From Aphrophora alni (taxonomy: Eukaryota; Arthropoda; Insecta; Hemiptera; Aphrophoridae), in NCBI GenBank assembly GCA_963513935.1, contig OY740768.1, positions 22,443,177 through 22,507,176 of the forward strand: a DNA stretch of 64,000 nt, in the 5' to 3' direction. Numbering within the stretch: position 1 is the stretch's first letter; the number at the start of each line of letters is the position of its first letter. A model generated the notes under the pieces. The model worked only from the letters and a program-made list of their open reading frames with translations. It searched no databases and was not told the origin of the DNA. A program made the position numbers and the translations under genes. Shown here piece after piece: positions 12,580 to 24,150 of the stretch.

Positions 12580-12840
12580 TCTTTACCCTAAGGGGCTGGC
12601 TCTTTTATAGTGTGGTAAGTACGGCCTTCGCAATCCCGAGGGAACCTAGCTGGATCTACACTTTTTGTGAAATAGTCTTGGGTTAGATCCCTCTCATCTT
12701 TCTTATCAAGTCTCTCTTCACCAACTCTTGTTCATTTCCGACCCTAGAGGGTCTTCGATTTATGTTCTTTTCTTCTTTTTTTTCCGATGATGACCGAGAA
12801 TGTGGAATTCCATGTTTAAAGATAATAAAACACAATTATT
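12580..12840 (-). repeat. Family K interspersed repeat, copy 1
   Basis: On minus it reads through GATGATG, an A/G-rich stretch, GTTGGTGAAGAGAGAC, GAGGGATCTAACCCAA, AGTGTAGATCCAGCTAGG and CTCGGGATTGC. The same order occurs at 28,835-29,060, 29,490-29,900, 57,695-57,880 and 62,380-62,545. The plus-strand GGTTAGATCCC resembles a pol III B box, so a SINE is possible, but no clear A box or tail was found. Confidence 0.55.
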
Positions 12841-13106
12841 TAGAGCTTAGAAATTAAAAGAATAAGATACTGTAACCCTAATTTAGTTTTAAATGACCAG
12901 TTAGATTTGTATAACTCTCCATTAGTAAAACCTTTAAAAGTTATTTGTACTTAGAACAATCAACTGGTTTTCCCAATATGTATTGTTCCTATGGTCATTG
13001 CCCAGGCCGGGTATTTCCCCAACCTTCCATTCATTGTATCCTAACTCCCACCCTCTAGTTTTAAGGTTTTCTGTTTTTGTCTTTTTTCTTCAGTCTGTAA
13101 TACAGC

Positions 13107-13140
13107 CTCGTCAATGCCTTAACAGGCGAAACCATTGGTC
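13107..13140 (+). ncRNA. Hammerhead-like motif (HH2), plus strand
   Basis: A hairpin TGCC...GGC is followed by GAAA, then CCATTGG and TC. GAAA, a short self-complementary helix III and a UH cleavage dinucleotide are the layout of Penelope-type hammerheads. The first box, normally CTGANGA, is degenerate here (CGTCAATG overlaps its place), so activity is doubtful. A C-rich stretch precedes it. Confidence 0.35.
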
Positions 13141-13204
13141 GGCTAGACTAATTATAAGTGGATATACAAAATAAATAATTGTGTTTTATTATCTTTATTA
13201 AATT

Positions 13205-13470
13205 TGTGTTAAGCTTTGCTTATTGGATATACTTTTATCAATGATATGTTGCGATATGTGTCCAAATAAATACGTAAATGTCGTCGCTTTATTAGAAATA
13301 GATAAGGCTGAAATGTTGGGAAATTGTGTCTCTTATCAAATGGAATTAATTACGTATTTTTTTTTTTTTTATATATCCTATATTACAATTTCAAATAATG
13401 TTATGTTTCAATGGAAGTATGTACCAACGGTAATGGTAGATTGTTTATTATATTGAATTAAAATTAAAGC
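13205..13470 (+). repeat. Family C repeat, partial copy 4
   Basis: Begins GTTAAGCTTTGCTTATTGGA, like the middle of copy 2 at about 12,041, and continues with the blocks found at 4010-4340 in copy 1, ending in ATTGAATTAAAATTAAAG. The 77-aa ORF at 13,223-13,456 is contained in it and is not considered a gene. Confidence 0.55.
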
Positions 13471-14175
13471 AAATGTATTATGTATATAAAGAAATGATAA
13501 AGAATTATGAAAATTAAAAAAAAAAACATATTAAATAGGCAGAATATTTGTGAAATGAAAATGATTTTTTAATTTTCATTTTGAAGTTTTGAGACATAAA
13601 TGATATCTAAAACTTACGAAATGAAATACTGGACTGGAAGGGAAATGGTTGTTCATTGGTTGAAAGAAGCACAGCTTTGAAAGAATGAAAAATAGCCAAA
13701 ATAGTAAGAATTTGTTATTATTAACAGAGATTAAAAAGGTAGAATGGAGAATAAATTGAACGTAAAAGGAGATAAATTAGAATGAATTCATTTTGAAATT
13801 AAAGGGGAAATTTATGAAACAAACAGAAGGAAACAATTAAATTAGATGAAGAAGTTTTGAATAGAGGAATTAAATAAGACCTCGCGGAAATGATAATTGG
13901 TTTGAGCAAGTTTTGAAATCAAAGTGAAATTATGACTGAAAAGAATTTATCAAATAAAACGGAAGGTGTTATAATTTAAAGAGATAAGAGAAAAACCTTC
14001 CATACTTTTTGATCCTGAGAAAAATGAAAGAAATAAAATTATAAAATAATCATGCTTAGGAAATCCTGCTATGAATTGAGGGATTTTGTTTTACGGTAAT
14101 GGGGAAATTTATTTTTTGTTAAAGACTTAAATGAACCGAATTAAATTGATAATTTAAAGAAAAAGATAAATAGTA
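13455..14175 (+). repeat. Purine-rich segment (family P), copy 2
   Basis: Follows family C directly, as at 4.3 kb. The plus strand is A/G dominated, with recurring words AAACAAACAGAAGG, GATGAAGAAGTTTTGAA, AGAATGGAGAATAAATTGAA and ACCGAATTAAATTGATAAT. Family A copy 3 follows. Confidence 0.6.
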
Positions 14176-14264
14176 AAAAAATGTTTTAAAATTCTCATTA
14201 TTCTATACATATTTGAGGTATATCTTTATATTATATATTGATACAAACTCTGTTATTTACAAAA

Positions 14265-14640
14265 TAAAATGGTAGGATATTCTGTTGTTGCTTTTTGAAG
14301 GTTCGTTGCAAAAACTTTCAAAGTAAACTTACGTATATACTTTGTTGGGATGGCTATGTATAAAGATAATGTCTCTAGAGGTTACTTAGGAAGTTCAGTG
14401 TAACATAGCTGTAATTAACAAAGCAGGACCGTTGTAGATAGGCGCTGTTATTGTTCTAAAGTCTTTACATCAACAAACAACTATACATTTATACGTATGT
14501 GTGTGTTTTTATAAGAGCCTATAATGAAACATACTGGTTATGGGCGTATGTCATTTCGTAAACAGTTTGTGAAATTAATATGAAATTTCCTTTTAAATTA
14601 AATAATTTCTGGACAGGATCAATTATTGGAGTATCGGGAA
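14265..14640 (+). repeat. Family A repeat, copy 3
   Basis: Retains TATATACTTTGTTGGGATG, the GTCTTTACATCAACAAACAA block and the AAATAATTTCTGGACAGGAT tail, but both the stem and the TATA box are eroded (GTAGATAGGCG in place of TATAAATAGGC). Confidence 0.5.
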
Positions 14641-14792
14641 TGTAAGTTCTTTCTTCATAACACTTTCTTCTTATGAGAAAAACTCCGATAAACTATTTCT
14701 GCAATCATGTTCTTTTGTGATAAAAATATATATTTTCTTGATTTAATTGAATACAAGTAAATTTTTATTACATTACTTTATACTTATTAACA

Positions 14793-14888
14793 GAAAATGT
14801 ATTTGGCCTCATCTAACTGATTGTAATACATTTTTCTCGTGTTATTATTTAATATTACAATCAGTTAGATGAGGGCAAATACATTTTC
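14793..14888. repeat. 36-bp inverted repeat (hairpin)
   Basis: Arms 14,793-14,828 and 14,853-14,888 are complementary over 36 bp with a single mismatch and a 24-nt spacer. The arm contains CCTCATCTAACTGATTG; related single-arm words occur in family B near 16,743. The small stem-loop is much better preserved than its surroundings, so it may be a young foldback element or a recent inverted duplication. Confidence 0.9.
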
Positions 14889-15284
14889 ATGTATCTTAAT
14901 GATGAAAAACAGCTTTAACAAAGAATTACTTATGATTAGAAATTATAAAACAAAAACCAACTATAAAATACATCGAAAATTAATATATCAATAAGTAAAT
15001 TTTGATAAAACAATGTTACTCTGACTGATAATAGTCAGGACTATTGAATACATAAAGTTGACCACGAACTATGGTTTCTAATATGCATTAACTTTATCTG
15101 GTTGCAACTTATAAATTTCTTTTTAGAGTACAAATGCTTACGATTGTAAATCTTCATATTGAACGTAATTTGATCAAAACCTGGATTAATTTCCAGCATC
15201 TCATTATAAGAAATTACTGTGCCGAAGGTAGTTAAAGGTAGTTTCTCAGTCGTTAATTTTTATTTACATGTATGAGAGTCTTAC

Positions 15285-15905
15285 TTCATTGAAATAAAAT
15301 TAAAGGAGAATTTGTAGGTCTCTGAAAGTGATAAGTTATATAAAAAGGAAATGAAAAACAAAAATTCAGTTAAAGATGTATGAAAAACTCTGAAAAAATG
15401 AAAGTATTTTCAAATAAAAGGTAAAAAATTGTAAATTTAAAGGTGATGTTTTGAATTTAAAATAATATGTTTAATTTAAGAGAGACAAAAAAGCAACGAC
15501 TCGAAAGAAAAAGGTTTGATAGATAGAAAGAATGAAGGTTTCATTGATCGAAGGAAATAGTAAACAAAGAATTTATTATTTAAAGAGAGATAAAAAGTAC
15601 AACGGAAATATGATTGAATGTAAGAAGATGCAAGTTATAAATTAAACTCCAGACATTCTGAAGTTAAAGATTAAGAATTATAAAACAAACAGGAAGAATG
15701 AATTGAATTTAAGAGAAAAGTTTAGCAATGAGAAAATAAAATACGTCCTAGGGGAAGTGTTAATTAACATAGGTTTGTCCTAAAATAAAAGAGTAGCAAT
15801 TATTATACGAAGCTAGATATAATAAAAATAGATATGATTATAAAAATAGCCGTGAATACATTATAACTAGGCATGAACAAGTTCTTAAGTGAAAAAAGTA
15901 TCAGT
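15285..15905 (+). repeat. Purine-rich segment (family P), copy 3
   Basis: The same C-poor, A/G-rich strand bias and words (AAACAAACAGGAAGAATGAA, AAAGAGAGATAAAAAGTA) as the copies at 4.3-5.3 and 13.5-14.2 kb. Family A copy 4 follows immediately. Confidence 0.6.
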
Positions 15906-15939
15906 AAAAATAATGTACACTGACAAAAACTGTAATTTG

Positions 15940-16420
15940 CATAATGAAAGGTCTTTTGTTGTCACTTTTCAAATGTCTACTGTGAAAAATCTTTAAGCGT
16001 AAACTTACTTTGTTGGGATACGTACGTATAAAAATAACGTCTTAAGAGGTTATAGATGAAGATCCGTATATTGTACCGGTCATTCCCGGAGCGGGAGTTT
16101 TATAAGTAGGCTGTGTTTGTACTCGTAAGTCTTTGCAACAACAAATAATTGTCAAATATGTTCCTGCGTGTATCTCTGTTTCTTTTAAGAACGAAAAGTA
16201 AAATATAATGGAATTTCGTCATTATTTCGTAAAGCCACAGGGCGCTTTACCTTAAACCTTAAAACCCCACTTAAGCTTAATAAGGGTTGACTATAAACTT
16301 CCACTTTTTAATGAAATAATTCCTGTCTAAAACTGCAAAGTTATTTTATGCTAGATGGAATTAATTGCCGGATACTCCATACGCATTTGGGGGTGTGGGG
16401 TAGGGAGAATATACTTTTAA
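15940..16420 (+). repeat. Family A repeat, copy 4
   Basis: CCCG-gag-CGGG at 16,085-16,095, 5 nt, then TATAAGTAGGCTGTG from 16,101, then CAACAACAAATAATTGTC and GTCATTATTTCGTAAAGCC. It is one of the two best preserved copies. Confidence 0.65.
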
Positions 16421-16429
16421 TATAATATT

Positions 16430-16970
16430 TTACTTTAATGTGAAAGCTCATGCATAATTTTGCATTCGTGTTTATTTGTTATAAAGAAGTTAATTTCCTT
16501 GAATATTAACGTATATGAAAAATTCCGTACTACAGCTTGAGGTTGTTAAGATTTATTTAGTGTAAAACTGAATTTCTACAAAAATAACGCGGCTTTATTT
16601 GAACAACACAAACATAAATCTTCGCTGGAAATGATTACTCTTCCATGCTTATGTAACCCACGCATATTTTGTACGATTTTTTTTGTTTTTCTAGTATTAC
16701 TAAATATTATTACTCTCACAAGTGTATGATAACTACATTCGTCCTCATCTACTCATTGTAATGTATAATGTTTTGTGCTGTTACAGCTTTTTGTCGTCGT
16801 AACTTATTACAATAACTTGTTAAATTTAATTATATACAATTATAAAGTTTTAATTATAAGTGGAAATTCCGTTGAAAACATTGGTCCTAACTCATTTCGT
16901 ACTGTCGTAACAAACAATGAGATGCAATGCCCGAGTTTGAATATTTTTATGAAGAGCTAGAACACTATTA
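16430..16970 (+). repeat. Family B segment, copy 2
   Basis: Follows family A copy 4 as B copy 1 follows A copy 2. Shared words include CGTACTACAG, TTGTACGATTTTTTTTG, AGTATTACTAAATATTATTAC and AATGTTTTGTGCTGTTACAG. The 61-aa ORF at 16,775-16,960 is in this repeat and shows no family motif. Confidence 0.5.
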
Positions 16971-17039
16971 CTTTCGTGCAATAGGATTCCATGGAAAATA
17001 GGAACTGTTTTGAGGTCAGAAGAATTTGTTTATGCTAGA

Positions 17040-18200
17040 AAGAAACCGAATTAAATTGATAATTTAAAGAAAAATATAATTATTAGAGAATTTGTTTAAA
17101 TCATGATTTCCTGAATTCTTGTTTAATATAGAATATTAGGTATTTTTACAAATGTCTGTGACTGTATAATAAAATGGTAGGATATTTTGTTTGTGCTTTT
17201 TTAATGTTTGTTACAAAAAATCTTTGAACGTAAGCTTATGAATATACTTTTGTGTATAAAAATGAAAGCTTTATAGGCATCAGTGGAACATATCAGTTAT
17301 TCCCAGTGGGGGTAATTATAAATAGGCTGTGTTATTGTTATGAAGTCCGTGCAACAACAAACAACTGTCATGTAGCTTATAATTCATAGGTATATATATG
17401 TATGTATTTTTTAAGAGTGTTTACTGAAAAATGAAAGGCTTGTGTCATTATTTCGTAAAACCTTGGGGAATAGTTTGAAGTTATTAAAAGTTTAAATTCA
17501 CGTTTTAAAGAAATAATGCTTGTTTATTCCAACAACGAAAAGAATAGGTGGGATTAAATAACAGATTACGCATCCTGCTTACTTTCCCCTGCGTATTTTG
17601 TAAGAGAGTTGTTTTTGTGAATTGTTTCTTTTTGTTAACGTAATCAATATTAGTAAATTTGTATTACATTATTATATTTCTCTTCTCCGTGTTTGTTGTT
17701 ACCTTTCTCGTTGTAATGAACGTTTTGTGCTGTTCTTGTAACCCTTTAAGAATATTACAATCACATGTTTAATTTAAATTAACTATGAAGCTTTATAAAG
17801 TTTTAATTATAAATAGGAATTCAGTTGTATCATTTCCGTTACCTCATGTGCAAAAAAAACAATGAGAAGCTTTAAAATTAAGATGTGTCAAATTCATTTT
17901 AAATTAATACTGTGCTCCAGTTAGCACATTTTTATGAATAGCAGAAACATTGTTCCTTTAGACTAAAAGTACAATAATTCTGTATTTAAAACAAAGTTTT
18001 CCAAGAGTGATGGTTTTAAGCTGTTTTTTTGTGCAATTAGCGCATATTTTTTCCCCACTATTTTTGGGCCTTACATTGTACAACAAACTACTTTAAAATT
18101 ATGATATATCAAACACATTTTAAATAAATACCGGAATAATTAAATTTTTAGGAAGAACAGAAACAATACTAGTAAGACTGGCGTACAATTCCAAAGCGAT
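17040..18200 (+). repeat. Family A copy 5 with family B copy 3
   Basis: The A part (17,165-17,600) has CCCA-gtg-GGGG at 17,302-17,311, 5 nt, then TATAAATAGGCTG from 17,317. The B part (17,580-17,830) has AACGTTTTGTGCTGTTCTTG and ACAATCACATG. It ends with two diverged direct copies (17,830-17,990 and 18,060-18,200), each containing AAATTA.GAT.T.TCAAA, TTTTAAAT.AATAC and a GAA.AGCAGAAACA-like block. Confidence 0.5.
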
Positions 18201-18293
18201 AGTTTCTAATATGCGATAAAGAGGAATGAACTTAATCTTTAATTTACATCTTTGTCTTTGCCTCTTGTTCGCTTTTTATATAAAGAGTTAAAA

Positions 18294-18725
18294 TTAGTTC
18301 GAACAACGTCCGCTAGCAGCGCTATGTGTACAAAATTTATAACTGCCAGTTAAATACACAGACCTAATTAAATTAGAGTGACCCGTATTTGATATTTTAA
18401 AATAGTCCTTATTTTTAGCGTCGCACTTGTTAAAAACTGAATTGCAATAAAATATATATTGAAGGAATAATTTGAACAATATGAACTTTTTTAAATAGGA
18501 AAATACATTTGAATTTTTATCTCTCGCAGTTTTATTGAGCCATGAATTTACACACACATGGGCAATTATTATTTTATAGAAGTAACGTTGAATTTTTTTC
18601 ATCACACAGTGTCCGATAATTTTTGTTTTGCTATCCCATATACTTTTTATAGTTTCAGAGATCATTATATGAAAAGATGAGTAATTTATTCGAATTTTCG
18701 CTAAATAATCAGCGCCTATAAACAA
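18294..18725 (-). pseudogene. Probable LINE ORF2 C-terminal fragment (RNase H end)
   Basis: An open frame of about 143 codons, the longest in the window not caused by a simple repeat. Near its start it reads GADYLAK, matching the terminal RNase H motif (N-x-x-ADxLAK, with catalytic Asp) of I/Jockey-type LINEs. Near its end it reads TGHSNLI.SVYLTGS..FC, resembling the GHTxLTHSYLLxGxxPPxC block beyond RNase H in the same proteins. The spacing between the two is longer than usual and the middle is low-complexity and unrecognised. There is no upstream RT and no zinc-knuckle completion. The first residue comes from a TTG, so this is a fragment and not a start. Family assignment is inference from two short motifs; a chance AT-rich ORF is the alternative. 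Confidence 0.4.
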
Positions 18726-18729
18726 TAGA

Positions 18730-20777
18730 CAACATTGACAAACTTACATTGCTTTTATCCAAGTGATTAAATTTTGAATGCATATGTTATCGATGTATTA
18801 CATTACATTTTTAAAATACTGATGTATCTTATATAAGAGCATTTCTTTCAAAATATATTAACTTAAACATAACAGCATTATACTAATAAACTTTCAAAGT
18901 TTATTACTATTGGATCTTCAGGCTATAAAAAGAAACAAAATTTAAGATTTATAATTGCTAAAGAAAACCTTTCATTGATCAAAATATATGAATTATATAA
19001 ATGATTATATATATAAATTCAAACGATTAAACAGTTTTATCGAACGCTTTTATTTGAACCTTTCAGCAAAACAAAATCATTGCTTTCTTTATGATAGTAT
19101 GGAATTTCTACATTTCAACATCACTAAAAACTTGTCTTTACCAACCTTTAGCGGTTCTATTTCAGAATTCATAGGACCGAATTCTCTGTTATTTATTTAG
19201 CATTTTCCAGCTTTAAAAATTTCTTATTTCCATTATATTCGCCAACAAAAAATAAACACAAAGAATAATCGAAAACTAAAGTAAAAATATATTAATCTTT
19301 AACGGTTAAGAACATCGTTTTGAAACAAAAATTTGATGAATAAAGTATTTAGTATAGAAGTAAAGGAGACAATGTATAAAAGGAATTAAAGAAAGTTCAA
19401 CGTTCAAGTTTCCTATACAGTTAAAGTTTAAATAACAAAACACATAACTTTGATTACATTAATGTTGATTCAATTGAGGTTTGGTATTAAAGTAAAGATA
19501 TTACCTAAATTGGATGTAGTTTTTAAAATTATTTTGACATGAATATAAAAACCTATTTAAAGATTTGAATCGCTTCACTTTCGTGTTATTTCTTCCGACA
19601 ATTATCACAGAACAATATCTTTTATACATAGTACACAGAGGTTGTAAGAGTTTATTTTCCTCTAAAGTGTTAAATGCGCTAACGGACTGCATTATTTACT
19701 GTATCCCACAACTATCCTTTTCTCAGAAAATGGTTCAACAAAGGTGATTATACTAATGGTTTGCAATTGTTGAGTTGTAACATCGAATCCCCTGTTACTA
19801 TCATATTTGTCTGACTTTAACAAGCTCGTTATCCTATTTACTAAGCCAATAAAGATAGATATCAAGCAAATATTGCAAACTTTTTTATTGTACGCAATAT
19901 ATTAAACGTTTCAGACAAACAACGTTTTGAAATATAAAAAGAAAGAAAAAGGAATATTCAGTAAAAAATAACCTTACAGAGACAATTTCCTTTTATACGT
20001 CATGAATGCTGTGTTAGGTTCACCTTCAAAAATTGAACTTATGTGTCAAAACTTTATAGTTAGCAGTCAAGTTTCAATTCCTACTTAGGTTTAGATTTAA
20101 ATTACAGGAATTGATCTTCATGCATTTAGAGCGTTTTATGTTAAACAATTGTAATTATATCAAAGCCGTTTGATGGCTGATTTACAAAATTTCAGATGGA
20201 GCACAAATTCGTCCCGTTTAACAAAATAAATTATAGATTCAAGTATTCTAAACCACCATAGAAGGTAAGCAGTAGAGACTGAATAAATTGGAATGCACGC
20301 TTTTGAAGTAGATTAAATTCTTTACACCCACAGTGGGAATAATTATTGTAAAATTGTTTAGATGTTTTGTCGACTATAAATTTTCTATTCACAATTAGCG
20401 GAAATTATATGATAATATAAACGCTTTTTTTATTTGTTCAGTAGATTAATAAAACATTATTTTGTGATAACTGACTTCGTCACAACTTCGAGTTATCGAT
20501 GTTTGCTTATCAAAACTAAAATGGATCAATTGTTATATTGATTCAATTTAGTTCAGAAAACCTAAACAGATTCTTTTAAAACCTAATTTTTTAAATCTGA
20601 ATAGGCTACATACATAATAAATAATAATTCAATGAGCAACATGAATGTATTGCGAAATTCTTTTCTTAAATTACATCAACAAGATTAACTTTAAACGTTT
20701 AACACTAATCTTTAAAACACTATTCAATGTGAAAATTTATTTCTACAGATATTATAGATGTACAAATTATCTGAGTG

Positions 20778-20780
<3 letters not shown>
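18730..20780. other. AT-rich non-coding DNA
   Basis: Small frames (18,988-19,200; 19,501-19,747 on both strands) have no recognisable motif. No repeat family was matched here. Confidence 0.5.
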
Positions 20781-20830
<50 letters not shown>

Positions 20831-20837
20831 ATATATT
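20780..20837. repeat. (AT)n microsatellite
   Basis: About 57 bp of AT repeats with one C interruption at 20,829. Confidence 0.97.
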
Positions 20838-20839
20838 CG

Positions 20840-22125
20840 TCCGCATTTTTTTCCAAATCAATTCTGAAAAATTCTCCCAGTATAGAAAATTAAATGTTGA
20901 CATTATTTCGTAGGTTATATTTGAATACATATTCGGAGTCAATATTTGCTGTGAATCCTGTTTTAACCAAACATTTTTACGACCCAAGTAACAAACTAAC
21001 ATGATTCTAAACGTACAGTTTAATGTTTGACTACATTCTTAAGAACAATTAACCACGATAGTGCTCGAAATATTGATCTTTTGGAAAGGGTCACTGAATG
21101 AACTACTTTAGTCCTAAATGGGCAAAACAAGCGTGTTAATCATCTTCTACAGGGAAAACGAAGAATATAAATAAAACATTACAACATTGTAGAGTTATTT
21201 TCTTTCGTATTAAAAACATGACCTGTTTTCAAAAATTCAAGATGTCATTTTGAAACGTTTTAACTCTCCTAATTATTAGTAATAATATGGTTTATTCGGA
21301 CATTATTTGTGTATACTATAAAAACTAATACAGGATGTATAAATCCCTTCCGATATCAAGTGATAAACTAAGACCATAAAAACAGTATAAAACATTAACA
21401 TAGCCTAAGTAGCCTAGGGGCGTGTTCGATATTATAACCTAAAAAATTAAGATAAATATTATAACAAAATTACCAGATATAGAACTGCACTATACAAATA
21501 AAGGCGAACAATTGATAGTTAAAGGTTGGTGCCAAGAGAAAGTGTTTATTGAAGTGAACAACGTTTTCCTTCTCTTTCAAAAGTTTAGTGCGTCATTATT
21601 TCAAATTGGAATTTAAGCGAAGATATTTCAGCCAGTTCTAATTACGTCCATTTAAATGTTTTAGACCCATATTATTGTTTAAAATTATTTCATTAGACAA
21701 AAATGTCTTCTTTGTCTACAATGTATAACTGTGTTGAGTGTGTACTACGTTTTCGAAACAGATCTTCTTAACTATTTATTTTTCTCTAATGAAACAATTT
21801 TCTTATCATATTTGTTATTAAATAGGCTCCATGTTTACACTAGTAACCGTTATATACTCAGAAACACAAAACCTCTAATTTTAATAAATTTGACATTATC
21901 TAAACCCATTGGACGATGTTCTAAAATTACAAAGAAGGGTCAAAAATCTAAACTAACACTTCAAATTTTAGTATATTCATTCGAGGTCATATTCATATCA
22001 AATTTGTTATGTAATGTTCGTGTAAGAATAAATGTGAGACAACATTCATTTTATACAGTGAGTTAAATTAAAATTTTGATTCAATTTTTAAAATTATTCT
22101 TAAACTGACATCTTTAGACATAGGC
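20840..22125. other. AT-rich non-coding DNA
   Basis: Holds a 111-codon plus-strand open frame at 21,731-22,066, ending 60 bp before a MITE. It is rich in Leu/Ile/Asn/Ser with no motif, signal peptide or neighbour to support it, so it is not called as a gene. Nothing else is recognised. Confidence 0.45.
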
Positions 22126-22127
22126 TA

Positions 22128-22862
22128 CAGGGTGGGTGAAAAGTATGAGAACGGCTTAATACTTTGTATATAAGGAAAATTTGAAGGTAGATGCGACTTA
22201 GAAACCTACTCCATTTAAAAATACTATTTTATTATGATTACAAAAATTTGTCCCCCATTTTGGATCAGCTATTTTAATTTAACTTTATTTTGTTATATGG
22301 GAAGGCAGTCATTTGATACATCATTTTAATGTAGAATTTTAAGACAAAATTAATGATGAAAACCGTAATCCATATCTCAAACCGTTTATTTACCTTTAAA
22401 TATTTCATTTAATGTAAAAATAAAATAAAGTAGATTAAACTTCTTAGCTATTAAATTTTGAATCATTGATTTATTATTATTGATATAATACCTTATGTTT
22501 TGATTTTTTAATTATTATTATTTTTATTTATCATTAAAATTATATAGGTAAGTTAATATACTTTGCTTTATTTTTACATTAAATGAAATGTTTAGATATA
22601 AATAAACAGTTTGAGATGTGGATATACGGTTTTCACCATTGATTTCATCTTACAATTCTACATTAAATTATGAATCACGTGACCACCTTCACATAAAAAA
22701 AATTAAGATAAATTAAAAATGGCGGATCCAAGATGGCGGACAAAATTTTTGTAATCACAATAAAATAGTATTTTTATAGAGTAGGTTTCTCAATCACATC
22801 TCCCTTCAAATTTTCATTAAATACGTCATATTAAGCCGTTTTCATACTTTTAACCCACCCTG
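22128..22862. mobile_element. Palindromic MITE with TA target-site duplication
   Basis: A 735-bp element whose halves are imperfect inverted copies over the whole length, with the axis near 22,495. Outer ends read CAGGGTGGGTGAAAAGTATG and, inverted, CAGGGTGGGTTAAAAGTATG. Each end is flanked by TA (22,126-22,127 and 22,863-22,864), the target duplication typical of Tc1/mariner-type insertion. No transposase frame is inside. The right half carries two ATGGCGGA words (near 22,719 and 22,733) and the left half only a partial inverted counterpart. A transcript would fold into one long hairpin. Superfamily is inferred from TSD and termini only. Confidence 0.88.
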
Positions 22863-22914
22863 TATAATGCATTTATTACAAGGAAAATTGGAGCGTTTAT
22901 GTTTTAAGAAAACA

Positions 22915-23345
22915 ACGGATAAATGAACTCTTGTAACGGCTGCACCTATAAATCGCGACGCCTAGATTCACCCTGAATCTCGCAAAGCGTCGGATTCTTG
23001 TATTTATGAGTCTGACTTTTGGCGTAGTATTGCAGAAAATAAGTTGAAGGCTATGAAGTCAGGAGTTTTGTTTTCGTTGTCTAACTTACTAAATTGACAA
23101 TCAATAGATATGAAAATAGTCTGACTATAGAAACGACGTCTACGATTTTGTATAACTGTTTAAGTTTATAACACATCTTCCAATCTCATTTCAAGTCATG
23201 AGATAAAACATTTAACACGTGTTCAACAAACCGTTCATAAACAAATTAATCATTTAAATCTATTACAGATTTTCATAATTTGAGTTTTAGATGAGTATGA
23301 CATATGGTTAAATGAAGCGTTATTTGAAATAATTAAATTGTCTTG
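22915..23345 (+). repeat. Family D repeat, copy 3
   Basis: Begins 50 bp after the MITE with AACTCTTGTAACGGCTGCAC and CTATAAATCGCGACGCC, then GTCAGGAGTTTTGTTTTCG. The middle has a deletion relative to copy 1 (ATTTGACAGGT and TTGTTGTGCTG are lost), but ATTACAGATTTTCATAATTT remains. Family H follows. Confidence 0.65.
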
Positions 23346-23769
23346 ATAGTTTTTAGTCGCAAAATTAAATCTCTTGCGATTAGACTTTCACCCGTGATTA
23401 TTTTACGAAATATAGAAGATATAAAAAATTTAATATATATTTTATTTACAAAACAAGACATGAGGAAGCCCTTACTATTAAAGAGCTTTTATAATAGTCT
23501 TTATAACAGATAAAGAATTCTTTGGATTCTTTTAAGGTTTCAATAGATTTCCACGTAACTCGGAAATCTAATCACTTCACATTGTGACCCCCATAAAATT
23601 ATAACATTCATAAAAAAACAATCCTTGAACAATTTCTGTTGCAGTAAATATGATATCACAGCTCAAAGGTTTTGATTTCTCATGCCTCAATAAAACACTG
23701 CGCAAGAGAAAGGCAAATGGTAAATTTTATTTTGTTAACGTCTCAAATTATTGCACAATAAATCTCGTT

Positions 23770-24150
23770 TATCACATTTCAACGTTCAACAAGTGCGGCG
23801 TTAACAAAGCGTTTAGAACTTTATTTAAATATAAAATACCGGTCGCTTTGATTGCACTATTTCCCTCTAATTAAGTTTCAAACTTTTATAAATAGCACAG
23901 CTAGTGAACGTTTTGTGAACTAATTACAACTAGTGTAGAAATGTTGTAAACAGATGAGACAGAAAGAAAGAGGTGGATTAACATTCAGATGAAGTTAATA
24001 CATATTGTCTGCAGATTAGAAACCATTGTACTTGTACAATTTCATGTGTAGCTATTGCACATATTTCTAAAGTAACAATATCCGTAATATTCATCATTAT
24101 GTCCTTTAGTATTAATTTCATATATCGTAATTTTAAAGCAGCTTATTGTT
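23770..24150 (+). repeat. Family H repeat, copy 1
   Basis: Matches 54,072-54,505 through TCAACGTTCAACAAGTGC, ACAAAGCGT, GTCGCTTTGAT, GAACGTTTTGTGAACTA, AAAGAGGTGGATTA, TTCAGATGAAGTTAAT and TTTAAAGCAGCTTA. A 74-aa ORF (23,650-23,874) overlaps its start but is not conserved in the other copy. Confidence 0.7.

Noticed and set aside
12580..12760. Possible tRNA or tRNA-derived SINE because of GGTTAGATCCC
   Set aside because: No acceptor stem or A box could be drawn; kept as family K only.
21731..22066. 111-aa ORF as a host gene
   Set aside because: AT-driven amino-acid use, no motif, no neighbour or conserved copy.
23650..23874. 74-aa ORF as a host gene
   Set aside because: It overlaps family H, whose other copy does not keep the frame.
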